The notes beneath the pieces were generated by a model. The model worked only from the letters and a program-made list of their open reading frames with translations, searched no databases and was not told where the DNA came from. 64,000 nt of DNA, taken from assembly GCA_947623805.1 (NCBI GenBank), contig CANQHZ010000006.1, forward strand, positions 1-64,000. The letters are read 5' to 3'. Source of the stretch: an uncultured Lachnospiraceae bacterium. GTDB taxonomy: Bacteria > Bacillota > Clostridia > Lachnospirales > Lachnospiraceae. Positions 19,894-29,038 of the stretch are shown piece after piece (within the stretch, counting starts at the first letter, position 1; each line of letters begins with the position of its first letter). Position numbers and translations under genes: made by a program.

Positions 19894-20856
19894 TTATTTC
19901 TGAACAAGATGTATCGCAAATCCGCCAATTTCCTCATCTAAGTAAATCGCCGTAAGCTTGCCGTTCTTAACTACAGCCGAATCCTCAATAAACTTAACGC
20001 CCTTTACAGACTCAAGGTAATTCTTAGCGCGCGCTACGCTGTTTGTGCCGATAGCGATATGACCGTTCTTGCCGCGACCTATCTTCTTCATAGCCTCTAC
20101 CTCGATGCCTGCGAATATTGAGCTGTTGCCTGGCTTCTTTGTAAATCCAAAGAGCTCGTCATATCTTGCGGCTACGCTGTCAGCTGCAGCCTCATCCTCG
20201 CAGTTTACGCCGATATGCCTAAGCTCAAAGCCAAGCATTGTCCTTACGGCTTCCTCTGTGAGAGCCTGGATTTCGTCATATTTTCCAGCAGCTACAAGAT
20301 CCTTCTTAACCATCCAAGAACCGCCACAGGCGATAATCTTGTCAAACGCAAGATACTCGCAGATATTCTTTGCTGAAATGCCGCCTGTAGGCATAAACTT
20401 CATCTGTGTATAAGGTGCTGCCATAGACTTAATCATATTTAAGCCGCCAGCCGCCTCTGCGGGGAAGAACTTGACAACCTCAAGCCCAAGCTCGATAGCC
20501 TGCTCAACATCAGAAGGATTTGCCGTACCAGGAGTAACAGGAACGCCCTTATCAATACAATACTTAACAATCTTGGGATTTAAGCCCGGGCTTACAATAA
20601 ACTTCGCGCCCGCGTTTACGGCACGGTCAACCTGCTCTGTAGTGAGTACTGTACCTGCGCCTACAAGCATCTCAGGGAACTTGCTTGACATAATTTTAAT
20701 AGATTCCTCTGCCGCCGCTGTCCTGAACGTAACCTCAGCGCAGGGAAGTCCACCCTTTACAAGCGCCTGTGCCAAAGGCTCAGCGTCTTTAGCGTCATCT
20801 AATACAACAACAGGAACAATGCCTATTTTACTGATTTTCTCCAATACTTCATTCAT
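19894..20856 (-). CDS. eda: KDPG/KHG aldolase fused to C-terminal glyoxalase/VOC-like domain
   Basis: GIVPVVVLDDAKDAEPLAQALVKGGLPCAEVTFRT...VGAGTVLT...KFFPAEAAGG; C-terminal RHIGVNCEDEAAADSV...GHIAIGTNSVARAKNYLES...GGFAIHLVQK. Confidence 0.93.
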   Translation of the reverse strand: MNEVLEKISKIGIVPVVVLDDAKDAEPLAQALVKGGLPCAEVTFRTAAAEESIKIMSSKFPEMLVGAGTVLTTEQVDRAVNAGAKFIVSPGLNPKIVKYCIDKGVPVTPGTANPSDVEQAIELGLEVVKFFPAEAAGGLNMIKSMAAPYTQMKFMPTGGISAKNICEYLAFDKIIACGGSWMVKKDLVAAGKYDEIQALTEEAVRTMLGFELRHIGVNCEDEAAADSVAARYDELFGFTKKPGNSSIFAGIEVEAMKKIGRGKNGHIAIGTNSVARAKNYLESVKGVKFIEDSAVVKNGKLTAIYLDEEIGGFAIHLVQK

Positions 20857-20970
20857 TTTTATCTTACCCCTTTCTAACATCAATCTATTTTTAAATGATT
20901 GTGAAACGTGCCCTCAATTGCACAAATTTCCAAGCCTGCAGCTTTTGCAGGCTCAGAAATTATTTTGGTC

Positions 20971-21771
20971 TTATTTAGGCTGTTTGCCGATGTAAGCAAG
21001 TATGCCTCCGTCTACATAGAGGATATGTCCATTTACGCCGTTTGAAGCGTCTGAAGCGAGGAATACTGCAGGTCCGCCAAGCTCGTCAGGCTGAAGCCAT
21101 CTGCCTGCGGGTGTCCTGTTTACGATAAACTGATCAAACGGATGTCTGCTGCCGTCAGGCTGTTTCTCGCGCAAAGGTGCTGTCTGTGGTGTCTCGATGT
21201 AGCCCGGTCCAATGCCGTTGCACTGAATGTTCTGGTCGCCGTACTCAGACGCTATATTCCTTGTAAGCATTTTAAGACCGCCCTTTGCAGCCGCATAAGC
21301 TGAAACTGTCTCGCGGCCAAGCTCTGACATCATAGAGCAGATGTTTATAATCTTGCCGTGTCCTTTTTTAATCATTGAAGGGATAACTGCCTTTGAAACG
21401 ATAAACGGAGCGTTGAGGTCAACGTCGATAACCTGTCTGAACTCTGCCGCTGTCATATCGCACATAGGTATTCTCTTGATAATGCCCGCATTGTTTACGA
21501 GGATATCAATAACACCTACCTCTTTTTCAATCTTTGCAACGAGCTCATTTACAGCCTCCTCGTTTGTAACGTCGCATACATAGCCGTGAGCCGTGATGCC
21601 TGCTTCCTTATATGAAGCAAGTCCCTTGTCAACAAGCTCCTGCTTGATATCATTAAATACGATTGTTGCCCCTGCCGCTGACATAGCCTTGGCAATAGCA
21701 AAACCTATGCCGTAAGATGCGCCTGTTACTAAAGCTACTTTGCCTTCAAGTGAAAATGGATTACTTGCCAT
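20971..21771 (-). CDS. SDR-family oxidoreductase, gluconate 5-dehydrogenase / KduD-like
   Basis: VALVTGASYGIGFAIAKAM, NNAGI, SAYAAAKGG; located in hexuronate cluster. Confidence 0.9.
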   Translation of the reverse strand: MASNPFSLEGKVALVTGASYGIGFAIAKAMSAAGATIVFNDIKQELVDKGLASYKEAGITAHGYVCDVTNEEAVNELVAKIEKEVGVIDILVNNAGIIKRIPMCDMTAAEFRQVIDVDLNAPFIVSKAVIPSMIKKGHGKIINICSMMSELGRETVSAYAAAKGGLKMLTRNIASEYGDQNIQCNGIGPGYIETPQTAPLREKQPDGSRHPFDQFIVNRTPAGRWLQPDELGGPAVFLASDASNGVNGHILYVDGGILAYIGKQPK

Positions 21772-21927
21772 AATTTCATTCCTCCTAAATTTTTATAATG
21801 TTTACTTCTATAAAATTTTAACAATCTTAAATATATTGCAAAAATACCGTATTCTGCATTTTTGCAACTGAAACTTAGAAATCCTTAGTCCGTGTTTTTT
21901 GCAGACTTAGAATTTCTTTTCAACTTT

Positions 21928-22962
21928 TTATCTCTGTACACGTCCTGACGCGTCTCCGCCTGCCAGAGTCTCAACTTCTTTCCTTGATACGAGGTTAAAG
22001 TCGCCAGGGATAGTATGCTTCAATGCAGATGCAGCTACGCCAAACTCAAGCGCCGCCTTGAAATCCTTGCCGTCAAGAAGACCGCAGATTACGCCGCCCG
22101 CAAATGAGTCGCCGCCACCGACACGGTCAACGATAGGATGGATGCTGTACTGCTTTGAATGATAAAATTCCTTGGTATCTCTTGAATAAATACAAGCAGA
22201 CCAGCCGTTGTCTGATGCTGAATGGCTTACTCTCAATGAAGAAATGCAATATTCAAAGTTGTAATCAGCTACCATCTGCTCAAAGATTGACTTGTAGCCC
22301 GCAAGCTCCAGATCGCCGCTTGTAACGTCTGTGTTGCCCGGCTTGTAGCCTAATACAAGCTCTGCGTCTTCCTCGTTTCCGATGCATACATCAACATACT
22401 GCATAAGGTTCTTCATAACCTTCTGCGCCTTCTCTGAAGACCAGAGCTTCTTTCTGAAGTTCAAGTCTACTGAAACCTTAACGCCGTGCTTTTTAGCAGC
22501 CTTTAAAGCTTCCTCTGTGAGAACTGCAGCAGCGTCTGATACAGCGGGAGTAATGCCCGTGAAATGGAACCAGTCAGCTCCCTCAAAAATCTTGTCAAAA
22601 TCAAAGTCAGCAGCCGTAGCCGTAGAGATAGAAGAATGAGCCCTGTCGTAAACTACCTTTGAAGGACGCATAGCAGAGCCAGACTCCAAATAATAAATGC
22701 CAAGTCTCTCGCCGCACTTAGCGATATTTGTGGTGTCTACATTGTACTTTCTGAGAGCAGCAATAGCGCACTCACCAAGCTCATTGTCAGGCACTGCCGT
22801 AACGAAGCTTGCGTTATGTCCGTAATTTGCAAGCGATACAGCCACGTTTGCCTCGCCGCCGCCATAGTTGATGTCAAACTCATCTGCCTGAATGAATTTC
22901 TCGTTGTTGGGTGTTGAGAGTCTCAGCATAATCTCGCCCATTGTAACTACTTTCTTTGCCAT
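21928..22962 (-). CDS. kdgK: 2-dehydro-3-deoxygluconokinase (PfkB family)
   Basis: GEIMLRLSTPN...NYGGGEANVAVSLANYGH...DRVGGGDSFAGGVICGLL. Confidence 0.92.
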   Translation of the reverse strand: MAKKVVTMGEIMLRLSTPNNEKFIQADEFDINYGGGEANVAVSLANYGHNASFVTAVPDNELGECAIAALRKYNVDTTNIAKCGERLGIYYLESGSAMRPSKVVYDRAHSSISTATAADFDFDKIFEGADWFHFTGITPAVSDAAAVLTEEALKAAKKHGVKVSVDLNFRKKLWSSEKAQKVMKNLMQYVDVCIGNEEDAELVLGYKPGNTDVTSGDLELAGYKSIFEQMVADYNFEYCISSLRVSHSASDNGWSACIYSRDTKEFYHSKQYSIHPIVDRVGGGDSFAGGVICGLLDGKDFKAALEFGVAASALKHTIPGDFNLVSRKEVETLAGGDASGRVQR

Positions 22963-23008
22963 AATTAAAATTCCTCCATTTTATTTATTTTATATTTTTG
23001 TTTCTTTA

Positions 23009-23123
23009 GTTGCGAAGTGTTTTCTCAGCCGTCCGAATTTGTACAAAATATACAAAAACGCGGTGCGGTGCTCCGCAAGGCACCGCTTATTTTGTATATT
23101 TCGTCCAAATTCTAGGTTGTCAA
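23009..23123. repeat. Dispersed palindromic intergenic repeat (copy A)
   Basis: GTCCGAATTTGTACAAAATATACAAAAACGCGGTGCGGTG...CACCGCTTATTTTGTATATTTCGTCCAAATTCTAGGTTGTC; inverted copy of the element at 44341. Confidence 0.8.
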
Positions 23124-23148
23124 ATGAATTTTTATAAATTCTTTATTA

Positions 23149-24630
23149 CTAGAGTGTAACGCCCTGCTTAAATATCGCCATATCATGGAATCCCGCAAGC
23201 TCGCTCTTGACCTCTTTGCCCGAAGCGATAGCAACGACCTCGTCAAAGAGCCTCTTGCCTGCCGCATCCAAATCCTCGCCCTCCGCGACTACGCCGGCAT
23301 TGAAGTCTATCCAGTTGTCCTTCTTGCCCGCAAGCCTTGAATTGCTCGAAATCTTCATGGTAGGTACAGGACATGCAAACGGCGTGCCTCTGCCCGTGGT
23401 AAACAGCACGATGTGCGCTCCGCTTGCCGCAAGCGCTGTCGCTGCTACAAGGTCATTGCCTGGCGCACTGAGAAGATTAAGCCCTGGCGTGCTTACAACC
23501 TCGCCGTAGGCAAGCACTCCCTTTACAATAGCGCTGCCTGATTTCTGCGTGCAGCCAAGTGACTTGTCCTCGAGAGTCGAGATGCCGCCTTTCTTATTGC
23601 CAGGTGAGGGATTTTCGTATATCGTCTGATTGTGGCTCTTGAAGTAATTCTTAAAGTCGTTAATCAGGTCAACCGTCTTGTCAAAAAGCTCCTTGTTTGC
23701 GCAGCGGTTCATAAGGATTGTCTCCGCACCAAACATTTCGGGAACTTCGGTCAGTATAGTTGTACCCTTTTTGCTGATAAGAATATCTGAAAAGCGCCCT
23801 ACTGTAGGATTTGCCGTGATGCCTGAAAATCCGTCGCTGCCGCCGCACTTCATGCCGACAACAAGCTTTGACACGCTTATCGGCTCTCTCTTAAACTGAG
23901 CGGCATATTCAGCAAGACCTTTTACAATCTCAACGCCCTCAGCTATCTCGTCGTCGCTTTCCTGTGCCACGAGGAATTTAACCCTGTCAGGATTTATCTC
24001 TCCCATATAGCCCTTCAAGACATCAATGTTGCTGTTCTCGCATCCAAGTCCCAGCACAAGCACTCCGCCTGCGTTCGGGTGGTTTATGAGATTGGCAAGT
24101 ATCTGTCTTGTGTGCTCCTGATCGTCGCCCATCTGCGAGCAGCCATAAGGGTGCGGGAACGCGCATACTGCCTCGATATTTTCTCTCACAAGCCCCTGTG
24201 AAAGCTCAGCGATTTTGCTTGCCACATTGTTTACGCAGCCGACTGTCGGTATAATCCAAATCTCATTTCTTACGCCTACCTTGCCATTGTCACGGTTGTA
24301 GCCCATAAAGGTCACGTCGTCGGTAAATTTCTCCTCCGCAAAGCTTGGCTCATATGTGTATTCAAGCAAATCCCCGAGACCTGTCTTGATATTGTGGGTA
24401 TGAATCCATTCGCCCTTCTTTACGGCTGCCGTCGTGTTGCCGATTCTAAAGCCGTATTTTATGACGGGCGTACCCTCGGGCATATCGCAAAGCGCAAATT
24501 TATGCCCCGCGGGGATTTCCATTGTGGTCGTAACGCTCTCGCCGTTTACGTTTACCGTAGTATTTGCGGGAATAACCTCCAGCGCTACAGCCACATTATC
24601 GTTTTCATTTATTTTAATTAAATTTGCCAT
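23149..24630 (-). CDS. uxaA: Altronate dehydratase (UxaA family)
   Basis: N-terminal SAF-like region; MGYNRDNGKVGVRNEIWIIPTVGCVN; GLGCEN; GMKCGGSDGFSGITANPTVGRFSDILI. Confidence 0.95.
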   Translation of the reverse strand: MANLIKINENDNVAVALEVIPANTTVNVNGESVTTTMEIPAGHKFALCDMPEGTPVIKYGFRIGNTTAAVKKGEWIHTHNIKTGLGDLLEYTYEPSFAEEKFTDDVTFMGYNRDNGKVGVRNEIWIIPTVGCVNNVASKIAELSQGLVRENIEAVCAFPHPYGCSQMGDDQEHTRQILANLINHPNAGGVLVLGLGCENSNIDVLKGYMGEINPDRVKFLVAQESDDEIAEGVEIVKGLAEYAAQFKREPISVSKLVVGMKCGGSDGFSGITANPTVGRFSDILISKKGTTILTEVPEMFGAETILMNRCANKELFDKTVDLINDFKNYFKSHNQTIYENPSPGNKKGGISTLEDKSLGCTQKSGSAIVKGVLAYGEVVSTPGLNLLSAPGNDLVAATALAASGAHIVLFTTGRGTPFACPVPTMKISSNSRLAGKKDNWIDFNAGVVAEGEDLDAAGKRLFDEVVAIASGKEVKSELAGFHDMAIFKQGVTL

Positions 24631-24649
24631 TTAAACCCCCATATGACTT

Positions 24650-26113
24650 TTATTTAAAATTCTTCTCCAAAGCCTTTCTCATACCAAGTGTCCTGATGTC
24701 GTCAAGGTAAGAGGCTACCGCGTCGGCAAGTCCTGCAACCTTTGTCAGATCCTGACCGTGGAAGTCCGCGTTGCTAAGGTACAGATCCGTAAACTCCTTT
24801 GAGGGCTTAGAGCTGTTTGCCGCAAAGAACTCAAGCACTGCCGCGTCGTCAAGGATATTGTACTCTTGTCCGTCCCTGTGTCCGATAAGCGCCTTCTCAC
24901 GGATCTCGCTGCCTGTATAGAACGCCATGAGTGCCGCGATAGAGAAGGTAAGGTGCTTGGGAAGCTCGCCCTTTCTGTTGATGTACTCAAGCAGTGAAGG
25001 AAGGCATCTTGCTCTCCACTTTGATACGGAATTGAGTGAAATTGAAAGGAGCGCATGCTTTATATACGGATTCTTAAATCTGCCGTCTACTGCCTCTGCG
25101 AAGTTAATCAGGTCTTCCTTGGGAAGGTCGAGCGTCGGGATAACTTCATTATAAATCGTGTCATGCATAAACCTGCCGATTATCTCGTCTTCCATAGACT
25201 CTCTTACATAATCGTTGCCCGCAAGGTATGATGCAAGCACGAATGAGGTGTGGGCGCCGTTTAAGATGCGCACTTTTCTCTGCTTGTACGGTTTCTGATT
25301 GTCTGTGTATATTACGGGAAGTCCTGCGTCGGGAAGCGGGAGCTCTTTGCTTATATCCTTTGAGCTTTCGATTACCCACAAGCCAAACGGCTCAGCTGTT
25401 ACCACGATATTGTCCTGATAGCCTAAGTCTTTCCAGATTTCCTCTGCCTCGTCTCTGGGATAGCCTGTAACAATGCGGTCTACCAATGTAGATGTGAATA
25501 CGCATGCATCATCAAGCCACTTGGTGAAGCCGTCCTCGAGGTTCCAGAGCTTTGCAAATTTTACTACGCACTCTTTCAGATGAATGCCGTTGTCGTCAAT
25601 GAGCTCTACGGGAAGTATGATAAGTCCCTTGTCTGTAGCTCCGTTGAAATGCTTATATCTTGTGTAGAGCAGCTTGCAGAGCTTGCCGGGATATGTCTTG
25701 GGAGGGTTGCTCTCGAATTTATCGCTGTCGTCGTAAACGATTCCTGCCTCTGTCGTGTTTGAAACAATAAATCTCAGGGAGTCAAGCTTTGCGTAGCCGT
25801 CGTACTTCTCATACTCTTTATAAGCGTCAACTGCGTCTGCAACGCTTGTAACTACTCTCTTGATTACTTTCGGCTCGCCGTCTACGATACCGCGCAGGCA
25901 TACTGTGTACTGGCAGTCCTGATTGTGGAACATATCGAGATTTCCAAAATCAATGGGTTTTACCAGAACTATGTCGCCGTCGAATTTACCTGTTTCATTT
26001 GCTATGTCGATGAAATAATCGACAAAAGCACGTAGGAAGTTGCCTTCGCCAAACTGAAGCACCTTAATAGGTCTTGTCTTTTTTCCGGTCTTAGCCGCGT
26101 TCAATAATTCCAT
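24650..26113 (-). CDS. uxaB: Tagaturonate reductase
   Basis: KVLQFGEGNFLRAFVDYFIDIANE; SNTTEAGI; KVRILNGAHT; start at MELLNAAKTGKK with upstream GGAG. Confidence 0.93.
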   Translation of the reverse strand: MELLNAAKTGKKTRPIKVLQFGEGNFLRAFVDYFIDIANETGKFDGDIVLVKPIDFGNLDMFHNQDCQYTVCLRGIVDGEPKVIKRVVTSVADAVDAYKEYEKYDGYAKLDSLRFIVSNTTEAGIVYDDSDKFESNPPKTYPGKLCKLLYTRYKHFNGATDKGLIILPVELIDDNGIHLKECVVKFAKLWNLEDGFTKWLDDACVFTSTLVDRIVTGYPRDEAEEIWKDLGYQDNIVVTAEPFGLWVIESSKDISKELPLPDAGLPVIYTDNQKPYKQRKVRILNGAHTSFVLASYLAGNDYVRESMEDEIIGRFMHDTIYNEVIPTLDLPKEDLINFAEAVDGRFKNPYIKHALLSISLNSVSKWRARCLPSLLEYINRKGELPKHLTFSIAALMAFYTGSEIREKALIGHRDGQEYNILDDAAVLEFFAANSSKPSKEFTDLYLSNADFHGQDLTKVAGLADAVASYLDDIRTLGMRKALEKNFK

Positions 26114-26177
26114 TTTCTTATCTCCTATCAATTTATTGTTTGTAGGCGCTGTGGTGACATCAATATATGGTATTTTC

Positions 26178-26191
26178 TGTAAGCACTTACA
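26178..26191. promoter_or_regulatory. Palindrome TGTAAGCACTTACA upstream of uxaB, possible LacI-family/CcpA-type operator
   Basis: 14-bp inverted repeat with two central mismatches, between the uxaB start and the cre-like site. Confidence 0.5.
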
Positions 26192-26266
26192 CATTAAATT
26201 TTATATCGTTTTAGTTAGAAAGTCAACTACCTTTAATTTGCTTTAGTAATTTCTTTAGAAATTTTT

Positions 26267-26280
26267 TGTAAACGGTTTCA
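26267..26280. promoter_or_regulatory. cre-like site TGTAAACGGTTTCA
   Basis: Matches the degenerate cre consensus TGNAANCGNTNNCA; upstream of the uxaB-uxaA-kdgK-eda cluster. Confidence 0.65.
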
Positions 26281-26340
26281 TTTGTTTATATTTGTTTGAT
26301 ATCCGGTCGCCCTGACAAAAATATACACCCCATTCAGACC

Positions 26341-26402
26341 AAACGGAACTTAGATTTTCTTAGGCGTTGTCTTTTAACGCCTTAGAAAATCTTTCCGTTT
26401 TG
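26341..26402. repeat. Long inverted repeat (hairpin)
   Basis: AAACGGAACTTAGATTTTCTTAGGCGTT-gtctttt-AACGCCTTAGAAAATCTTTCCGTTTT. Confidence 0.85.
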
Positions 26403-26580
26403 ATTGCGCTCAGTGCAAAGCGTAGCGGACACTAAGCTCAACTGTGCTGTAAAAGGAGCTACGCTTTTACAGCTTGTTTCACTAAGTGCCGACGCATTGC
26501 AACGGTCTTCATGGGATGTATTCTCCTGTCGCGGCTAGGTTGTTGGTGAAATTATAGTTGGAAAATGCTTACGTTTTCTG

Positions 26581-27738
26581 TCATGCCTCTATATGCTGTC
26601 TGATTTTTTCTAGGGTTTTGGATTTTTTTATGCGGTCCTGCTGGTCTTGGGCGGCTACTTCCATGATGAATACGCTTATTTCCCAGAAAATGTGTTTTGT
26701 TTTTTCATCCATTTTTCTGTATTCGATGCCTATGCTGTGAAGTTTTTTGGGGGCGTCGGGCATTACTGTTTTCAGGTCTGTGAGGGTGCTGGCTTCTGTG
26801 ATTTCTATGAGTTTGAAAAGGTTTTCCGTGAAATTGTCAACCTGTTCTCTGCTCATGTCGTAAATCCATTGGTTGATTTTGTCGTACAGTGCTTTGCGAG
26901 ATGGGTCGGCGGCATTGGAGCGGACAAAACTGTCACCTTCTACGCACCATGAGAGCGTTACGTGCTGGGACATTCCGATTTGGGTGCTTTTTATGAGTGT
27001 GTAGTCTGTCCTCGTTTCCATGAGAAGTCCGACGAATGAGCCGTCGGGGACTATTTTGAATATTTTGTCCCTTATGCTGTCGTAGTCGAGATGCTTCATA
27101 AATTCGGGGTGAAAGCCAGGACCGTCCATGTCATAGATGCGCGCTATTTTGTGCTTTACATGGTTGTCGCAGCACATGGCGGCGTACACGGCGAGGTTGC
27201 CTCCTTTGGAATGTCCGCCCAGATACAGCCTTAGATTTTTGCGCTTGGTGAAATGCTCCGCGATGTGGTTTAGATATTCCGCGCTTCTGATTTGCGCTCC
27301 TACAGGCGCCCTGCATGCCATGTAAAAGTCTTCTTTCCAGCCTACAAGCTCGTCATCGGTTCCTCTAAATGAAACGAACACGTCTCCGTTTCCCAATACA
27401 AAGGTGACTGCGCCAAACTGCACTGCGCTGCCGTTGTCTGTTTCGTGTACGTAAAAGCAGGCGCGGGCGCTCCTGTAGCGGCGTGAGCTTGTCACTTTTT
27501 CAAAGAGCTCGCGGTTTTTTTCAAGCTCCCATTTTACGGAGATAAAATTTTCCTTGTCGATACCGTGTCCCAAATCCTCAAGCTTTATTGAGGCAGGCGC
27601 TTCCTCAAGCGTCGGCACTATGCCGTCGTAGACATAGTATGATAAGTGCGACAAAATCAGCCCGTCAAGCTCGCACATTGGCTTTTCCACGAAGGTATAG
27701 CCTCCAAACTCATCTATATATGAGATTACGTTTCCCAT
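26581..27738 (-). CDS. DUF2974/Mbeg1-like alpha/beta-hydrolase-fold protein
   Basis: MGNVISYIDEFGGYTFVEKPMCELDGLILSHLSY...VSFRGTDDELVGWKEDFYMA...LYLGGHSKGGNLAVYAAM. Confidence 0.88.
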   Translation of the reverse strand: MGNVISYIDEFGGYTFVEKPMCELDGLILSHLSYYVYDGIVPTLEEAPASIKLEDLGHGIDKENFISVKWELEKNRELFEKVTSSRRYRSARACFYVHETDNGSAVQFGAVTFVLGNGDVFVSFRGTDDELVGWKEDFYMACRAPVGAQIRSAEYLNHIAEHFTKRKNLRLYLGGHSKGGNLAVYAAMCCDNHVKHKIARIYDMDGPGFHPEFMKHLDYDSIRDKIFKIVPDGSFVGLLMETRTDYTLIKSTQIGMSQHVTLSWCVEGDSFVRSNAADPSRKALYDKINQWIYDMSREQVDNFTENLFKLIEITEASTLTDLKTVMPDAPKKLHSIGIEYRKMDEKTKHIFWEISVFIMEVAAQDQQDRIKKSKTLEKIRQHIEA

Positions 27739-27827
27739 TGCAAAGTATCCTCCTTTCATTATTTAAAAACTACCGTAGGCTTTTGCAAAGCTCTATCCAA
27801 CAACGTAGAATTTAGTTATTCAAACCC

Positions 27828-28976
27828 TCAATACAACTCACCATCATAATACTGCAAAAGCAAACTGACAACTCCGTCATACTGCTTCCTGCCCTCCTCA
27901 ACCCCATTTAGTTTCAACACTGTATCCGTAAACATATTTGAAACCTCCCTCACTGTTTCCGTCTTTATGACCGCCCTCTGCTCCACCTTGGCATTCTCTG
28001 CAGGAGTGAGAAAAATATTATCATGACTTACCAGACTGCTTATCTGGGCATGATTTTTATAAACCGCCGCATCTTTACCGATTGAGTAATAAAATTCGTT
28101 GTTGACATAATTCAGCACGCTCAAATACCCGCTGTACTGCATAAATTTATCGTCTGATTTTATACAGGCAAGATAACCTATCATATTCGCATCATCTTCG
28201 TTGAGAAAGCCTTTTGTATGCGCAAGCTCGTGACAGACCGTCGCCGGCACGTTTGCAAGGTACATCATTGAATTGATGTTTGCCTCCATTGAAAACGGAA
28301 AATAGTAGCCCATTATATTTTGCTGCGTGAAAAAGGCGGACATTTTCAGGTACTTGGGCGTTACATAATATCCGTTTAAAAGCTCATATTCCGTGCCCAA
28401 ATTCTGCATCGCTTTCTGCGACAGCGAAAATAAATCCTTGTCATAAATTATATAGCCGTATTCGTCACGTGTAAAGGTTTGCGCAAGCTCATTGCAGCAA
28501 AGAACTATGTAATCGCGCAGGGCGGCAAGTTCTTCGTTTGAGTACATTTTTTTATCATTCTCATCGCTTTCGCCGACGGCGCTGCCATCGTTTTTTCCAC
28601 TGTCATATGTAAGATAACGCCGTTCAAAATCAGGTGCATGGTAAAATATGAAACAGTTTAATGTCATAATCCAGCACACCACCCAGAATATCCATGCATA
28701 CGCCCGCCAATATGATTTTAGCGTTTTTTTGTATTTATTTTTTCCGATTAAATTCCAAACGGAAAAAATAACGCCAAAAAGTGTTATAAATACAGCCAAA
28801 ACCAGCATTATCTCGCCCACACTAAACGGCAGAAAGCTTGTCAGTCGCCCATATGTATTAATTATTATCGGCAGGACATGCCTTATATGCCAGTCGCAAA
28901 ATCCCGGACTGTTCCACGCCAGAATATTTATGAGTATTACCAAAACCAAGCCGCCAATATATATTTTTCTGCGCAT
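27828..28976 (-). CDS. DUF3810 family membrane protein with zincin-like HEXXH-type motif
   Basis: N-terminal TM segments; VPATVCHELAHTKGFLNEDDANMIGYLAC. Confidence 0.88.
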   Translation of the reverse strand: MRRKIYIGGLVLVILINILAWNSPGFCDWHIRHVLPIIINTYGRLTSFLPFSVGEIMLVLAVFITLFGVIFSVWNLIGKNKYKKTLKSYWRAYAWIFWVVCWIMTLNCFIFYHAPDFERRYLTYDSGKNDGSAVGESDENDKKMYSNEELAALRDYIVLCCNELAQTFTRDEYGYIIYDKDLFSLSQKAMQNLGTEYELLNGYYVTPKYLKMSAFFTQQNIMGYYFPFSMEANINSMMYLANVPATVCHELAHTKGFLNEDDANMIGYLACIKSDDKFMQYSGYLSVLNYVNNEFYYSIGKDAAVYKNHAQISSLVSHDNIFLTPAENAKVEQRAVIKTETVREVSNMFTDTVLKLNGVEEGRKQYDGVVSLLLQYYDGELY

Positions 28977-29038
28977 TTATATCACTGCCCCCATTACTGC
29001 CTCGTGCGACAATCATTTAAAAATTGCTAAAGTCCTCC

